NCBI GenBank assembly: GCA_001548435.1
Contig: AP017308.1
Coordinates: 3,171,030 to 3,235,029, forward strand
DNA length: 64,000 nucleotides
Direction: 5' to 3'
Source of the DNA: Leptolyngbya sp. NIES-3755
Lineage (GTDB): Bacteria; Cyanobacteriota; Cyanobacteriia; Leptolyngbyales; Leptolyngbyaceae
Each line of letters begins with the position of its first letter. The first letter of the stretch is position 1. Below the pieces are notes generated by a model. The model saw only the letters and a program-made list of their open reading frames with translations. It ran no database searches and was not told where the DNA came from. Shown here in pieces: positions 9,360 through 19,633 of this stretch. Both the position numbers and the translations under genes were made by a program.

Positions 9360-10022
9360 TTAAAAATATCCGTGTTCAGCTAAGAACTCCATCGAAAGAC
9401 GATCGGGCACTTCCGTCCCAGGTTTGCCCCCGCGTAAAAACTTTTCCACATACTTGCCTAAAATATCGCCCTCAAGATTGACCCAATCTCCAGGCTTCAA
9501 CTGGGACAAATTCGTTTCGGCATACGTGTGGGGAATCACTGCCACCGTGAACCATGATCCATCTGCCGCACAACTCGCGATCGTCAAACTAATGCCATTC
9601 ACCGAAATACTTCCTTTCGGCAAAATGTATCGCGCCACCTGTTCGCTTTCCGTCTTAAACAGAATTTCCCAAGAAGTGGCGGTCTGAGTCGCAGATTCAA
9701 ACGTGCCAATCCCATCGACGTGCCCGGTAACGAAATGCCCTCCGAGCTTACTTCCAACCCGGAGCGACGTTTCTAAATTGACCGATTTTGCGCTGCTTGC
9801 TGACTGTCCTAAAGTCGTTCGATTCACCGTCTCAGGCGACACATCTGCGACAAATCCATCCTCTAGAATCTCCGTCACCGTTAGACATACGCCATCGACT
9901 GCAACACTATCGCCAAGCTCCAAACCCTGCAAAATCGCTGTCATCTGCGACCCGGAAATTCTCACCTGCTCAGGATTCAAAATCACCAAGCGACCCACCG
10001 TTTGAACCAATCCTGTAAACAC
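9360..10022 (-). CDS. ribE: Riboflavin synthase alpha subunit
   Basis: The 220-residue product starts MFTGLVQTVG at a GTG codon (10020-10022). It has the two repeated lumazine-binding barrels expected of the enzyme: the first contains GDSVAVDGVCLTV and the second GSISVNGISLTI, with GGHFVTGHVDG between them. It catalyses dismutation of two 6,7-dimethyl-8-ribityllumazine molecules to riboflavin in the cytoplasm. Length and both repeats are normal. The gene stands alone; no other rib gene is in the window, as is usual in cyanobacteria, where the pathway genes are scattered. I see no FMN riboswitch upstream. Confidence 0.95.
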   Translation of the reverse strand: MFTGLVQTVGRLVILNPEQVRISGSQMTAILQGLELGDSVAVDGVCLTVTEILEDGFVADVSPETVNRTTLGQSASSAKSVNLETSLRVGSKLGGHFVTGHVDGIGTFESATQTATSWEILFKTESEQVARYILPKGSISVNGISLTIASCAADGSWFTVAVIPHTYAETNLSQLKPGDWVNLEGDILGKYVEKFLRGGKPGTEVPDRLSMEFLAEHGYF

Positions 10023-10373
10023 AAGTCTTAATCCTTTTTACAAATCAATCTGAAATTGGGAATAACCGTCCCCATCTAGGCTTCATCAATTTTTGAGAAT
10101 CCTGATAGACATTCAACCTTAGACAGATTACAGTCTAAAATCACAATATGACTTTGGACTTGTTTTATATTTCTCCTCAAAAGAATGACGAAATCGGGAA
10201 GTCTTCTTTATTTTGTCAAATTCTGAGAGAGATCATTTAGGATCAAGTTCAAGATCAGCAGACCGTAACGGCATCGCTCGACCATAATCCCGCTCCCGGA
10301 TTCGATCGGTACGTTCACCTGATGACTGATATCTCTACCCTTACTATGCTTCCGGAGTTCTAGAGGCTACACC
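10023..10373. other. Divergent intergenic region between ribE and DUF151 gene
   Basis: About 350 bases without a supported gene. It must hold promoters for both directions. AT-rich runs occur at 10130-10230. I find no conserved riboswitch fold and no small frame with a ribosome site. Confidence 0.4.
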
Positions 10374-10880
10374 ATGATTGAAATGAAGGTTGCGGGCATT
10401 GCGTTAGACGCGCAGACTCGAAGCCCGATCGTATTGCTCAAGGATGCAACCGATCGACGAGCGCTTCCCATCTACATTGGTCCCGATCAAGCAAAAGCAA
10501 TAGTGAGCGTTTTGGAAGGTCAAGTGCCTCCACGCCCGCTAACTCATGATTTGATGGTGAATTTTCTCGAAGCGTGGCAGATGACCGTCGAGAAAGTTAT
10601 TATTCACTCTTTGCAAGATAATACGTTCTACGCAGTTTTGATCGTGATGCAAGGCGATGCCCGTCGCGAAATTGATTCCCGTCCGAGTGATGCGATCGCA
10701 ATTGCGCTCCGGACAAACAGCCCGATCTGGGTAATGGAAGAAGTCGTGGCGGATGCGTCTATTCCGGTCGATAGAGATGCGGATGAAGCTGAGCGTCGAG
10801 CTTTCCGAGAATTCTTATCGAACCTTAGCCCGGATGAACTGATTCAACGGGGACGATTTAGCAGCGGGGAAGCGCAGTAG
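10374..10880 (+). CDS. Bifunctional nuclease (BFN, DUF151) family protein
   Basis: The 168-residue protein begins MIEMKVAGIALD and continues with ALPIYIGPDQAKAI, a conserved stretch with Asp and Gln, then SRPSDAIAIALR, the family signature near residues 100-112. The first about 135 residues form the DUF151 fold; the acidic C-terminal tail (DADEAERRAFREFLSNL) resembles a UvrB/UvrC-like helix hairpin. Plant and bacterial members have been reported with RNase/DNase activity, so a role in stress-related nucleic acid cleavage is possible but not shown here. It ends 6 bp before the next gene, which suggests co-transcription. Confidence 0.88.
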   Translation: MIEMKVAGIALDAQTRSPIVLLKDATDRRALPIYIGPDQAKAIVSVLEGQVPPRPLTHDLMVNFLEAWQMTVEKVIIHSLQDNTFYAVLIVMQGDARREIDSRPSDAIAIALRTNSPIWVMEEVVADASIPVDRDADEAERRAFREFLSNLSPDELIQRGRFSSGEAQ

Positions 10881-10886
10881 TTCGCA

Positions 10887-11981
10887 ATGCAATATCGTCG
10901 ATTCGGTCGAACGAATCTTCCTTACTCGATTTTTTCGCTCGGTACGATGCGCTGTTTAGGCTCCCCTCAAGTGATGCAGCAAACCGTGAATCGAGCGATC
11001 GAGCTTGGGATCAATCACATTGAAACCGCTAGAGGCTACGGAAGAAGTGAGGAATTTTTGGGGATGGCATTGCGATCGATGAATCGCGATCAAATCTTTC
11101 TCACAACGAAACTTCCACCGACTCTAGATGCTGCACAAACTGATCAATGGATTGATGAATCTTTACAGCGGCTTCAAATTGATTCGATCGATTGTCTTGC
11201 GATTCATGGTTTAAACACTTGGGAGCATCTTGATTGGGTTGAGAATTGCTCAATTAAAGCAATCAAGAACGCGATCGCAGAGGGACGAGTTCGACACGTT
11301 GGCTTTTCGACACATGGATCGCTCGAATTGATTTTGGCAGCGATCGAAACCAGTTTATTTGAATTCGTCAATTTGCATTATTCCTTTTTCTTTCAGCGCA
11401 ATGCTCCCGCGATCGGGCTTGCTCACGAAAAGGACATGGGTGTTTTCATTATTTCGCCTGCGGACAAAGCAGGAATGCTCCACACACCACCGCAGACTTT
11501 GATTGATCTCTGTGCGCCATTTTCACCGTTAGAGTTTAATTATCGATTTTTGTTGAACGATTCGAGAATTACGACACTTAGTTTTGGAGCCGCGAACCCT
11601 GAAGAATTAGCATTTCCTGATCTGGATCAGGACTTGAGTATTGAAAGGGCGATCGACAGATTGAATGCGAGAAAAGCGATCGATCCTGATCAATGCAGCC
11701 AATGTTTTGCCTGTTTACCTTGTCCTGAATCGATTCACATTCCTGAAGTCTTGCGCTTAAGAAATTTAGCAACTGCTTATGATATGACTCAGTTTGGAGA
11801 ATATCGCTATCGTATGTTCGAGAATGCGGGACACTGGTTTCCGGGTAATAAAGCGAATCGGTGTACGGATTGTGGCGATTGCTTGCCGAGATGTCCAGAG
11901 AAATTGGATATTCCGAAATTGTTGCGGGAGACACACGATCGATTAAACGGCAAACCCGGACGACGATTGTGGCAGGATTAG
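10887..11981 (+). CDS. Aldo/keto reductase with C-terminal 4Fe-4S domain
   Basis: This 364-residue protein joins an AKR barrel (residues 1-260) to a ferredoxin-like tail. In the barrel, ETARGYGRSEE supplies the catalytic Tyr, TTKLPP the Lys and AIHGL the His of the AKR tetrad; the usual Asp before T-A is Glu here, as I recall from other cyanobacterial members. The tail has two cysteine clusters, CSQCFACLPCP near residue 270 and CTDCGDCLPRCP near 325, each able to hold a 4Fe-4S cluster. The combination suggests a reductase that takes electrons from ferredoxin or passes them on; the substrate is unknown. It follows the DUF151 gene by 6 bp. Confidence 0.9.
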   Translation: MQYRRFGRTNLPYSIFSLGTMRCLGSPQVMQQTVNRAIELGINHIETARGYGRSEEFLGMALRSMNRDQIFLTTKLPPTLDAAQTDQWIDESLQRLQIDSIDCLAIHGLNTWEHLDWVENCSIKAIKNAIAEGRVRHVGFSTHGSLELILAAIETSLFEFVNLHYSFFFQRNAPAIGLAHEKDMGVFIISPADKAGMLHTPPQTLIDLCAPFSPLEFNYRFLLNDSRITTLSFGAANPEELAFPDLDQDLSIERAIDRLNARKAIDPDQCSQCFACLPCPESIHIPEVLRLRNLATAYDMTQFGEYRYRMFENAGHWFPGNKANRCTDCGDCLPRCPEKLDIPKLLRETHDRLNGKPGRRLWQD

Positions 11982-12006
11982 GAAAAGCGCACCCTTGAGA
12001 CAAGTC

Positions 12007-12600
12007 ATGACGCAAGCGAAACCGAGATTTAGATCGATCGAGGACTATCTCAACTATGACGATGGGACAGACACTCGTTATGAATTGGTCAATGGAGCGT
12101 TAGTTGAGTTGCCAAACGAAGATCCCCACAATCTGCTAATTGCTCGATTTCTACTGGTTTACTTTGTACAGATGGGAATCTCGATCGAACGGGTCGGTGA
12201 CAAACAGCAAATCGCTGTCAACTCTTCGGAAGTCACTGCACGAGAACCCGACTTGACGATTCATTCCGAAGCATCAGCCGCAGCCATTTTGAGTCGAACG
12301 CAATCATTGCTCACACTCGATATGCCTGCTCCCTTGCTCGTAGTTGAAGTTGTTTCTCCCGGAAATCCTGGGAGTAAGAACTATGACCGCGATTACATCG
12401 ATAAGCCTAGAGAGTATGCAGCTAGAGGAATTCCAGAGTATTGGCTGGTCGATCCCTCTCGCAGCGTAGTTCTTGTGCTGTATCTTGATGGCGAACAATA
12501 CCGCGAGATTGGACGATTTCAGAATCAAGATCGACTGATTTCTCCTTCATTTCCAGAACTACAATTAACAGCAGAGCAAGTCTTGAGCGCAAGATATTAA
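12007..12600 (+). CDS. Uma2 family endonuclease-like protein (DUF820)
   Basis: The ATG at 12007 gives 197 residues; an upstream TTG at 11995 adds only four. Family features are visible: an N-terminal [22 protein letters not shown], then REPDLTI and [10 protein letters not shown], which hold the acidic residues of a PD-(D/E)xK-type site, and IPEYWLVDP. The family is greatly expanded in cyanobacteria and its biological role is not settled. The stop codon overlaps the stop of the convergent proS gene in the palindrome TTAA at 12597-12600. Confidence 0.9.
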   Translation: MTQAKPRFRSIEDYLNYDDGTDTRYELVNGALVELPNEDPHNLLIARFLLVYFVQMGISIERVGDKQQIAVNSSEVTAREPDLTIHSEASAAAILSRTQSLLTLDMPAPLLVVEVVSPGNPGSKNYDRDYIDKPREYAARGIPEYWLVDPSRSVVLVLYLDGEQYREIGRFQNQDRLISPSFPELQLTAEQVLSARY

Positions 12601-14402
12601 CCAATTGCTTTCACGATCGCATCCTTCAAAGTAGAAACGACATCACCGATCGCAATTTCCTGAACAGCTTTGGTCGATCGCTCAACCATTTCAACTTTGC
12701 CATCTTTGAGCGATTTGCCAGTCACAATTCGGTAAGGAATCCCAATCAATTCGGCATCCTTGAATTTGACTCCTGCACGTTCATTGCGATCGTCTAATAA
12801 AGTTTCCACGCCTGCTTGATTCAATTCGGCGTACAGCTTTTCTGCGGTGCTAACTTGATCGGCATCGTTCACATTTGGGATAACAACAATCGCATGATAG
12901 GGCGCGATCGCAACGGGTAGAACGATTCCATCTTTGTCGTAGGATTGTTCGATCGCGGCTTGAGCAAGTCTCGAAACTCCGATGCCGTAACAGCCCATGA
13001 CCAAAGGCATTTCTTCGCCTTGCTCATTGGTATAGGTTGCATTCAACGCTTCTGAGTACTTGGTTCCGAGTTGAAAAATATGCCCGATTTCGATCCCTCT
13101 AGCAGTTTTCAGCGTTTGAGATGAATCGTGAATTGAGCGATCGCCAACTCTTGCTTTTCGTACATCAACGATGAGATCGGGCTTTTGAAATTCTTTGCTC
13201 CAGTTTGCTCCAACGACGTGATAGCCCGATTCGTCTGAACCTGTGACAAAGTTTTCTAACTCTGCTGCGGTTTGATCCAAGAAGCGAACAAATTTGGAAG
13301 AGATATCTTTCGTCGATCGAATATAACTATCCGAAATCCCTGGAGAGATGTAGCCCAAAGGTAATGTTTTCTCTGACCATTTTTGTTGAGATTCGGCATC
13401 AGGAACGGTGAGAGAAATGACTGTCTTTGCGTTAAAGCGATCGGCAACTTTAGTCAGTTCATTCTGCAATTTCACATCATTGACATCCTGATCGCCTCGA
13501 ATGTGAACGAGTACTAATGCAGTCATTCCACTATCAAATACGGCTTGATAGAGAACGTTTTTAACGACGTTTGTGGCAGAACAATCGAAGAATTTGCAAA
13601 GTTTCTCGATCGTTTCTGTGCCTGGAGTTTCACGTTTTTCGTAACTCGTGAAAGGTGAAGGCTCAACTTCTGGGGGAAGTGCGATCGCTTTCTCCACGTT
13701 CGCCGCATATTTGCCATCTTCGGTATAGAGAACTTCGTCCTCTCCCGCTTCTGCCAGCACCATGAATTCTTGAGATCCTGATCCGCCAATTGCGCCTGAA
13801 TCGGCATCGACCGCACGAAACTCTAAGCCTGTTCTACGAAGAATATTGCAGTAAGCATCGTGCATTTTTTGATAGGTTTTTTTCAATCCAGCTTCATCGG
13901 CATCGAAAGAATAAGCATCTTTCATGATGAATTCTCGACCACGCATCAAACCGAATCGAGGACGAATTTCATCGCGGAATTTGGTTTGAATTTGATAGAG
14001 ATTTTGTGGCAATTGGCGGTAGGAACGAATCATATCACGAGCGATCGTGGTAATTACTTCCTCGTGAGTGGGACCCAAACCGAGTTCGCGATCTTGTCGA
14101 TCGACTAACGCAAACATAATTCCTTCTGCCTTGGTGTACGTATCCCAGCGACCGGATTCTTTCCACAATTCCGAAGGCTGTAACTGAGGCAGTAAACATT
14201 CTTGTGCGCCCGCAGCATTCATTTCTTCGCGGACGATTTGAGAAATCTTTTGCAACACACGCCACATCAGCGGCAGATAGCCATAAATCCCGCTACCAAT
14301 CCGCCGAATATATCCCGCTCTGACTAAAAGCTTGTGGCTGGGGATTTCTGCCTCGGCGGGATCTTCCCGTAACGTGACAAATAGCATCTGAGATAGCCGC
14401 AT
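12597..14402 (-). CDS. proS: Prolyl-tRNA synthetase, bacterial type
   Basis: The 601-residue protein starts [20 protein letters not shown]. Class II motifs are in order: motif 1 around the [14 protein letters not shown] region, motif 2 in the [21 protein letters not shown] stretch, and motif 3 in [10 protein letters not shown]. Between motifs 2 and 3 lies the inserted YbaK-like editing domain (residues about 225-400) that removes mischarged Ala or Cys, as in other bacterial-type enzymes. The C-terminal anticodon-binding domain includes [22 protein letters not shown]. It charges tRNA-Pro in the cytoplasm. The gene converges on the Uma2 gene with a 3-base overlap of the stop codons. Confidence 0.97.
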   Translation of the reverse strand: MRLSQMLFVTLREDPAEAEIPSHKLLVRAGYIRRIGSGIYGYLPLMWRVLQKISQIVREEMNAAGAQECLLPQLQPSELWKESGRWDTYTKAEGIMFALVDRQDRELGLGPTHEEVITTIARDMIRSYRQLPQNLYQIQTKFRDEIRPRFGLMRGREFIMKDAYSFDADEAGLKKTYQKMHDAYCNILRRTGLEFRAVDADSGAIGGSGSQEFMVLAEAGEDEVLYTEDGKYAANVEKAIALPPEVEPSPFTSYEKRETPGTETIEKLCKFFDCSATNVVKNVLYQAVFDSGMTALVLVHIRGDQDVNDVKLQNELTKVADRFNAKTVISLTVPDAESQQKWSEKTLPLGYISPGISDSYIRSTKDISSKFVRFLDQTAAELENFVTGSDESGYHVVGANWSKEFQKPDLIVDVRKARVGDRSIHDSSQTLKTARGIEIGHIFQLGTKYSEALNATYTNEQGEEMPLVMGCYGIGVSRLAQAAIEQSYDKDGIVLPVAIAPYHAIVVIPNVNDADQVSTAEKLYAELNQAGVETLLDDRNERAGVKFKDAELIGIPYRIVTGKSLKDGKVEMVERSTKAVQEIAIGDVVSTLKDAIVKAIG

Positions 14403-14506
14403 CGATCGTGCCCTTCGTTTGAAAAAACCACACTCTATTCTAGAGGCTTCGTTGAATAAATCTGCGGTGGTTTAGATTAAGGTCAAGATTCTCCAGCATT
14501 TTGGTC

Positions 14507-15748
14507 ATGAAACTCACGCTTCCGGCACTACGATCGAGAAATTATCGCCTATTTTTTGCAGGACAAGGAATTTCACTCATCGGAACTTGGATGACGCAAC
14601 TGGCAACGGTTTGGGTTGCGTATCAATTAACTGAGTCAGCATTAATTTTGGGATTAGTGGGCTTTGTCGGACAAGTGCCGAATTTCTTTCTTGCTCCGTT
14701 TGGAGGATTACTTGCCGATCGCTTCGATCGACGTTCTTTATTAGTCGCGACTCAAGCCTTTTCAATGGTGCAATCGCTGTTATTAGCTGGTTTTACTTTG
14801 GGCGGAACAATCAATCTTTGGCTGTTGTTAGGGTTGGGATTTCTTCAAGGATTGATTAATGTTGTAGATGCTCCGACTCGACAAACGTTTGTTAAAGATA
14901 TGGTCGAGCGTCGAGAAGATCTTGCAAGTGCGATCGCGCTGAATTCCACGATGGTGAATGGCGGACGATTACTCGGTCCCGCGATCGCAGGAATTGTGAT
15001 TGCTAGAGTCGGTGCAGGTTATTGTTTCTTGATCGATGGACTGAGTTACATTGCTGTGATTGCTGGATTGTTACTGATGCAGCTTAGAGTACAACCGCAA
15101 TCAGTGAATCAATCTCGTCCCCTTCAAAGCATTCGAGAAGGATTTAACTATGCGTTTCGATCGGCTTCTATTCGATCAATTTTGACTTTGATGGCAATCT
15201 TCAGTTTGATGGTGATGTCGAATACGATTCTCGCTCCAGTGATGGCACTTCAAGTTTTGCGCGTCGATGCTCATACTCTCGGATTTTTACTCGCAGCATC
15301 GGGCATTGGAGCATTGGTCGGCGGAGCTTACATGAGTACTCGATCGACGGTTGTTGGATTGAATCAAGTGATTGCGATCGCGCCAATCTTAGCTGGAATC
15401 GGATTGATTAGCTTTGGACTATCCAGACAAGTTTGGTTATCGATTCCAGCAATGATGCTCATCGGATTTGGCACGATTCTACAAATTTCTGCGAGCAACA
15501 CAGTTCTGCAAACGATCGTAGAGGATGATAAACGAGGACGGATTATGAGCTTGTTTACCATGTCTTTTTTAGGAATTGCACCGTTTGGTCAGTTATTAGC
15601 AGGAACATTAGCAACCGCGATCGGTGCACCTAGCACATTGATGTTGAATGGTATGGTTTGCATCTTGGCAGCAATGCTCTTTGCAAAACAATTATTCAGA
15701 TTGAAGCTAAATTCTGAAGCAGCGGGAACCCGTCTCAAACAATCGTAG
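14507..15748 (+). CDS. MFS transporter, enterobactin-exporter (EntS) type
   Basis: Starting at ATG 14507 (a TTG lies two codons upstream) the protein has 413 residues and about twelve membrane segments. It opens with LRSRNYRLFFAGQGISLIGTWM, the standard beginning of the EntS-like MFS branch, followed by GGLLADRFDRRSLL, the loop 2-3 MFS signature. The centre holds the basic loop before segment 7 (REGFNYAFRSASIRSIL). Members export siderophores, drugs or other small molecules with a proton; the substrate here cannot be told. It is divergent from proS and 132 bp ahead of the FtsH-like gene. Confidence 0.9.
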   Translation: MKLTLPALRSRNYRLFFAGQGISLIGTWMTQLATVWVAYQLTESALILGLVGFVGQVPNFFLAPFGGLLADRFDRRSLLVATQAFSMVQSLLLAGFTLGGTINLWLLLGLGFLQGLINVVDAPTRQTFVKDMVERREDLASAIALNSTMVNGGRLLGPAIAGIVIARVGAGYCFLIDGLSYIAVIAGLLLMQLRVQPQSVNQSRPLQSIREGFNYAFRSASIRSILTLMAIFSLMVMSNTILAPVMALQVLRVDAHTLGFLLAASGIGALVGGAYMSTRSTVVGLNQVIAIAPILAGIGLISFGLSRQVWLSIPAMMLIGFGTILQISASNTVLQTIVEDDKRGRIMSLFTMSFLGIAPFGQLLAGTLATAIGAPSTLMLNGMVCILAAMLFAKQLFRLKLNSEAAGTRLKQS

Positions 15749-15880
15749 AAGCCTCACCTGAGTTACGGTAAACCCGCGTCGATCGTGCGGTTACTGCCTC
15801 TGTCGATCGCACAATTGAGCCTTGAGAATAAGCACAGAAGCCTAAATCTTCTACTCATTCCTCATCAACGCTCAACAAGC

Positions 15881-17605
15881 ATGAACACGATTTCTCAAGC
15901 TGCTTACAGTGATTTTCTGCAACAAGTCCAAGCCCGACAGATTGCACAAGTTACTATCAAGGTCGATCGCATTGAATTCACGCTCAAACCTGAATTTGGC
16001 GGACAGCGGTACTACACGATTAGCGATCGACCTCAACCGAATCTCCCGAATTTACTTCGTAGTCAAGGAATTCCTTTTGTCGATGAGCGAGTTTCCACAG
16101 GTAGCGTCTTGGGAGTGTTGCTTTCAATGGGAGCAATGGCAGGTGCACTCGTTTGGTTAGCAAAATTTAGTCAAGCAGGCGGCGGGATTGGCGGACTCAC
16201 TGGAATTGGTAAGAGCAAAGCGAGAGTTTACAGTCAAGGCAAAACTGGAATGAAGTTTGCGGATGTCGCAGGCGTTGATGAAGCAAAACAGGAATTGCAA
16301 GAAGTTGTCGATTTTCTGAAGAACGGTGAAAAGTATCGCAGAATTGGCGCAAAGATTCCTAAAGGTGTATTGCTGGTTGGACCTCCTGGAACCGGAAAAA
16401 CTTTGCTGGCGAAAGCGGTTGCAGGAGAAGCAGGTGTTCCATTCTTGAGCATGTCAGGTTCGGAGTTTGTTGAATTGTATGTGGGAGTTGGTGCTTCTCG
16501 TGTTCGGGACTTGTTTCAGCAAGCAAAACGGCAAGCTCCCTGCATTATTTTCATTGATGAATTAGATGCGATCGGTAAATCTCGCGGTAACTCTAACTTC
16601 AATGGCAACGATGAACGCGAACAAACTTTGAATCAGCTACTCACCGAAATGGATGGGTTTGATGGTAATGAAGGTGTGATTCTCATTGCAGCCACCAATC
16701 GTCCTGAAATTCTCGATCCTGCTTTGCGTCGTCCGGGTCGCTTCGATCGACAAGTGTTAGTCGATCGTCCTGATAAAAGTGGTAGAGAAGCCATCTTACG
16801 GGTACATTCTCGCGCTGTGAAATTAGGGGAAGATGTTGATTTAAACGCGATCGCAACTCAAACAGTAGGATTTGCAGGTGCAGATTTAGCCAATTTGGTG
16901 AATGAAGCGGCATTGATGGCAGCCCGTCAGAATCGCCAAGCGGTGTTAATGGCAGATTTTGGAGAAGCGATCGAGCGTGTGATTGCAGGATTGGAGAAGC
17001 GATCGAGAATTCTATCTCCATTAGAGCGTCAAACCGTGGCATATCACGAAGTCGGTCATGCGTTAGTGGGTGCATTAATGCCGGGAGGTAGCAAAGTGAC
17101 AAAAATCTCGATCGTGCCTCGTGGAATGGGTGCTTTAGGCTATACACTCCAATCTCCTGAGGAAGATCGCTTTTTACTAATCGAAGATGAACTGCGCGGA
17201 CAGATTACAACCCTACTGGGTGGACGAGCAGCAGAAGAGATTGTCTTTGGTAAGGTGTCGAGCGGTGCAAGTGATGATATTCAAAAAGCAACCGCACTGG
17301 CAGAACGAGCAATTACACAGTATGGAATGGGTGCAACCCTGGGACCGATCGCATTTGAGACTCAGCAATCCCAGTTTCTTGAGAGTGGCAGTACCCGTCG
17401 ATCGATTAGTGCAGAAGTCGCTTCGGAAATCGATCGATTGATCAAGCAAACAATTGATCAATCTTATGCAACGGCTCTGGCAATTTTGCAACACAACCAA
17501 TCGTTACTTGAATCAACGACTCAAACTTTGTTAGGAACGGAAGTACTCGAAGGCGAACCGTTACAGCGGATTTTGGCACAGGTGCAAATGCCAGAGAAGA
17601 TCTAG
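15881..17605 (+). CDS. FtsH-like ATP-dependent zinc metalloprotease with one membrane segment
   Basis: From ATG 15881 it is 574 residues; a frame back to 15785 is open but unconvincing. Only one membrane helix is seen ([21 protein letters not shown]), whereas ordinary FtsH has two. The AAA+ domain is intact: Walker A GPPGTGKT (about 167-174), Walker [12 protein letters not shown], and the second region of homology ending [10 protein letters not shown]. The protease motif HEVGH (389-393) and the third zinc ligand in ASDDIQKAT are present. It should degrade membrane or soluble proteins using ATP. Because the first helix is missing, topology or membrane anchoring must differ from canonical FtsH. 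It is followed by a strong hairpin terminator. Confidence 0.9.
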   Translation: MNTISQAAYSDFLQQVQARQIAQVTIKVDRIEFTLKPEFGGQRYYTISDRPQPNLPNLLRSQGIPFVDERVSTGSVLGVLLSMGAMAGALVWLAKFSQAGGGIGGLTGIGKSKARVYSQGKTGMKFADVAGVDEAKQELQEVVDFLKNGEKYRRIGAKIPKGVLLVGPPGTGKTLLAKAVAGEAGVPFLSMSGSEFVELYVGVGASRVRDLFQQAKRQAPCIIFIDELDAIGKSRGNSNFNGNDEREQTLNQLLTEMDGFDGNEGVILIAATNRPEILDPALRRPGRFDRQVLVDRPDKSGREAILRVHSRAVKLGEDVDLNAIATQTVGFAGADLANLVNEAALMAARQNRQAVLMADFGEAIERVIAGLEKRSRILSPLERQTVAYHEVGHALVGALMPGGSKVTKISIVPRGMGALGYTLQSPEEDRFLLIEDELRGQITTLLGGRAAEEIVFGKVSSGASDDIQKATALAERAITQYGMGATLGPIAFETQQSQFLESGSTRRSISAEVASEIDRLIKQTIDQSYATALAILQHNQSLLESTTQTLLGTEVLEGEPLQRILAQVQMPEKI

Positions 17606-17611
17606 GATGAG

Positions 17612-17653
17612 ACGCGATCGCAAAGTGAAAGGGATTTTGCGATCGCGTTTTTT
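17612..17653 (+). terminator. Rho-independent terminator built on HIP1 octamers
   Basis: The 13-bp arms ACGCGATCGCAAA (17612-17624) and TTTGCGATCGCGT (17636-17648) pair perfectly across an 11-base loop and run into T at 17648-17653. Both arms contain the HIP1 octamer GCGATCGC. It ends the FtsH-like transcript. Confidence 0.88.
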
Positions 17654-17721
17654 GTCCGAAATGGACATTGGAGAGGCTGGAGCGAAATGCTAGATTAGAT
17701 TCACCTTTGTGAGTCTGCCGT

Positions 17722-18480
17722 ATGTCGAACCCTTCCTTTACGACTTCAGAGCCGTCTTCTACGCCGATTTCGATTTCTCCGAGTTCGCCCGTTGTCGGTT
17801 GGGGCATTGTCGCGATCGTGCTAGGTCTTGCGATCGCAAGCCAATCTCTACAGAAAAATCGCTCCAAATCTCAGCTTGATCCTTATCAGCCGTTACCCTT
17901 TACGCAACCGCTTGAATGGCTCGGATATGGGAAACAACTGGAAAATGCTAAGGATCTAGAAGGCGCGATCGCGGTTTACGATCAAGGTTTGAAACAGCAT
18001 CCAAATGAGTTTCGACTCTGGCACGAACGAGGGCTGGCATTGGCGAAACATCAACGGTTTGAGGAAGCGATTCAGAGTTACGATCGCGCTTACGAGTTGC
18101 GTCCGGATTGTCGGGATTTGGCACATGAGCGGGGAGATGCACTCTTGCAGCTTGGACGGTATGAAGAAGCGATCGTATCTCTCGAATTTTATCTGCGGTA
18201 TGTTCGAGAAAGCGCACATATCTTTAGTGACATTGGAATGGCACAGTATCGGTTGGGAAGATATGAAGAAGCACTCCGATCGCTGAATGCCGCAATTGGA
18301 ACTGTTCAGCGTGATCCTTATTCTCTGACTCAAGCAAGATATTACCAAATCGAAACCTTGCGGCAGTTAGGACGATTGAATGAAGCATTTCAGGCAGCAA
18401 AAGCAGCGATCAAAGAAAGTTCTGACCCCTATTTCAAAGCGCAATATGAAGCATTGCAAAGTCAGACGGGAATTCGCTAA
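17722..18480 (+). CDS. Membrane-anchored TPR protein
   Basis: The 252-residue product has one N-terminal membrane helix (VVGWGIVAIVLGLAIAS, about 24-40) and then four or five tetratricopeptide units, recognisable by AIAVYDQGLKQHPNE, AIQSYDRAYELRPD, AIVSLEFYLRYV and ALRSLNAAIG. Such proteins act as scaffolds; cyanobacterial relatives often serve photosystem or membrane-complex assembly, but nothing here shows the partner. It stands between two strong gene boundaries and is transcribed alone or with the following dehydrogenase-like gene 49 bp downstream. Confidence 0.85.
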   Translation: MSNPSFTTSEPSSTPISISPSSPVVGWGIVAIVLGLAIASQSLQKNRSKSQLDPYQPLPFTQPLEWLGYGKQLENAKDLEGAIAVYDQGLKQHPNEFRLWHERGLALAKHQRFEEAIQSYDRAYELRPDCRDLAHERGDALLQLGRYEEAIVSLEFYLRYVRESAHIFSDIGMAQYRLGRYEEALRSLNAAIGTVQRDPYSLTQARYYQIETLRQLGRLNEAFQAAKAAIKESSDPYFKAQYEALQSQTGIR

Positions 18481-18529
18481 CAGGCTACCTTTACAATGAG
18501 AATCAGAAACGTAACGCGCAGATTCTCTC

Positions 18530-19633
18530 ATGACAAAGCAAGTTCTTATTCTCGGTGGTACAGGTCGCATCGGGAGCAAAGTTGCCGCTGATTTGATTGC
18601 TCATACTTCGGCAGAAATTACGATCGCAGGACGCAATCTAGTCTCTGGAGCAGAGGCAAGTCGGCAACTGGGAGAACGAGTGAAATTTAAAGCGATCGAT
18701 TTGTCTACAGGAATCGGATTAAAAGAAGCGATCGCTCAAGCGGATTTAGTGATTCACTGTGCGGGACCGTTTCACTATCGTGATGCAAGTGTGTTACAAG
18801 CCTGCATTGATCAAGGGGTGAACTATATCGATGTCAGTGATCATCCGTCATTTACTCGGAAGGCATTGGCTTTTCGATCGAATGCTGAATCTGTGGGTGT
18901 TACCGCAATTATTAATACTGGTATTTTCCCTGGTATTTCCAATAGCATGGTGCGGCGTGATGTTGAACAGTTAGATCATGCAGAAAAAATCCATTTAAGC
19001 TATGTGGTTGCGGGTTCAGGCGGTGCGGGTGTGACTGTAATGCGAACGACTTTTCTTGGGTTACAGCGACCGTTTGAGGCTTGGATTGGTGGGGATTGGC
19101 AGAGCGTCAAGCCGTATAGCGATCGAGAAGTGGTGGAATTCCCGAAATACGGCAAAGTTGGCGTTTACTGGTTTGATATGCCCGAAGCCTTTACACTGCC
19201 TGATACGTTTCCGGTAAAGACTGTTATTACTAAATTTGCGACAGTTCCAAGGTTCTATAACTATCTCACCTGGAGTGTAGCGCGTTGGTGGCATCCGCGA
19301 TTGTTGCAGACGAAAGCAGTGATTGAGTTTCTATCTTATGTCAGCCACTCCATGACCGATGTGAGCGATCGCTTTAGTGGAATTGGTGTGGCGATTCGAT
19401 CCGAGGTCACTGGAGAAAAAGAGGGTCGATCGATGCGATGTATTTCAACCTTGACGCATTCAGATACCGCCGTTGCATCGGGAATTGGAACCGGAACGGT
19501 TGCAGGGATGTTGCTATCTGGGGAATTGAAAAAGCCTGGAGTTTGGGCGATCGAGCAAGCATTACCAACAGAATTGTTTGATAAAGCGATGCAAAATCGA
19601 GGAATTGAAATTCACCAGCAATTAGTGGAGTAG
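18530..19633 (+). CDS. Saccharopine dehydrogenase-like NAD(P)-binding oxidoreductase
   Basis: The 367-residue protein opens with a Rossmann nucleotide-binding loop, VLILGGTGRIGSKV, followed by IAGRN and LVIHCAGPFHYRD, which place it in the saccharopine-dehydrogenase-like group. The middle has INTGIFPGISNSMVRRDV. Function within this broad group is undefined; members range from amino-acid metabolism to lipid-related roles. There is no lysine pathway gene nearby. The last 12 bases overlap the 3' end of the convergent tlyA gene. Confidence 0.82.
   Translation: MTKQVLILGGTGRIGSKVAADLIAHTSAEITIAGRNLVSGAEASRQLGERVKFKAIDLSTGIGLKEAIAQADLVIHCAGPFHYRDASVLQACIDQGVNYIDVSDHPSFTRKALAFRSNAESVGVTAIINTGIFPGISNSMVRRDVEQLDHAEKIHLSYVVAGSGGAGVTVMRTTFLGLQRPFEAWIGGDWQSVKPYSDREVVEFPKYGKVGVYWFDMPEAFTLPDTFPVKTVITKFATVPRFYNYLTWSVARWWHPRLLQTKAVIEFLSYVSHSMTDVSDRFSGIGVAIRSEVTGEKEGRSMRCISTLTHSDTAVASGIGTGTVAGMLLSGELKKPGVWAIEQALPTELFDKAMQNRGIEIHQQLVE

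Noticed and set aside
10023-10373. Riboswitch upstream of ribE
   Set aside because: Sequence lacks conserved FMN-element helices that I can identify; it is treated as a plain divergent promoter region.
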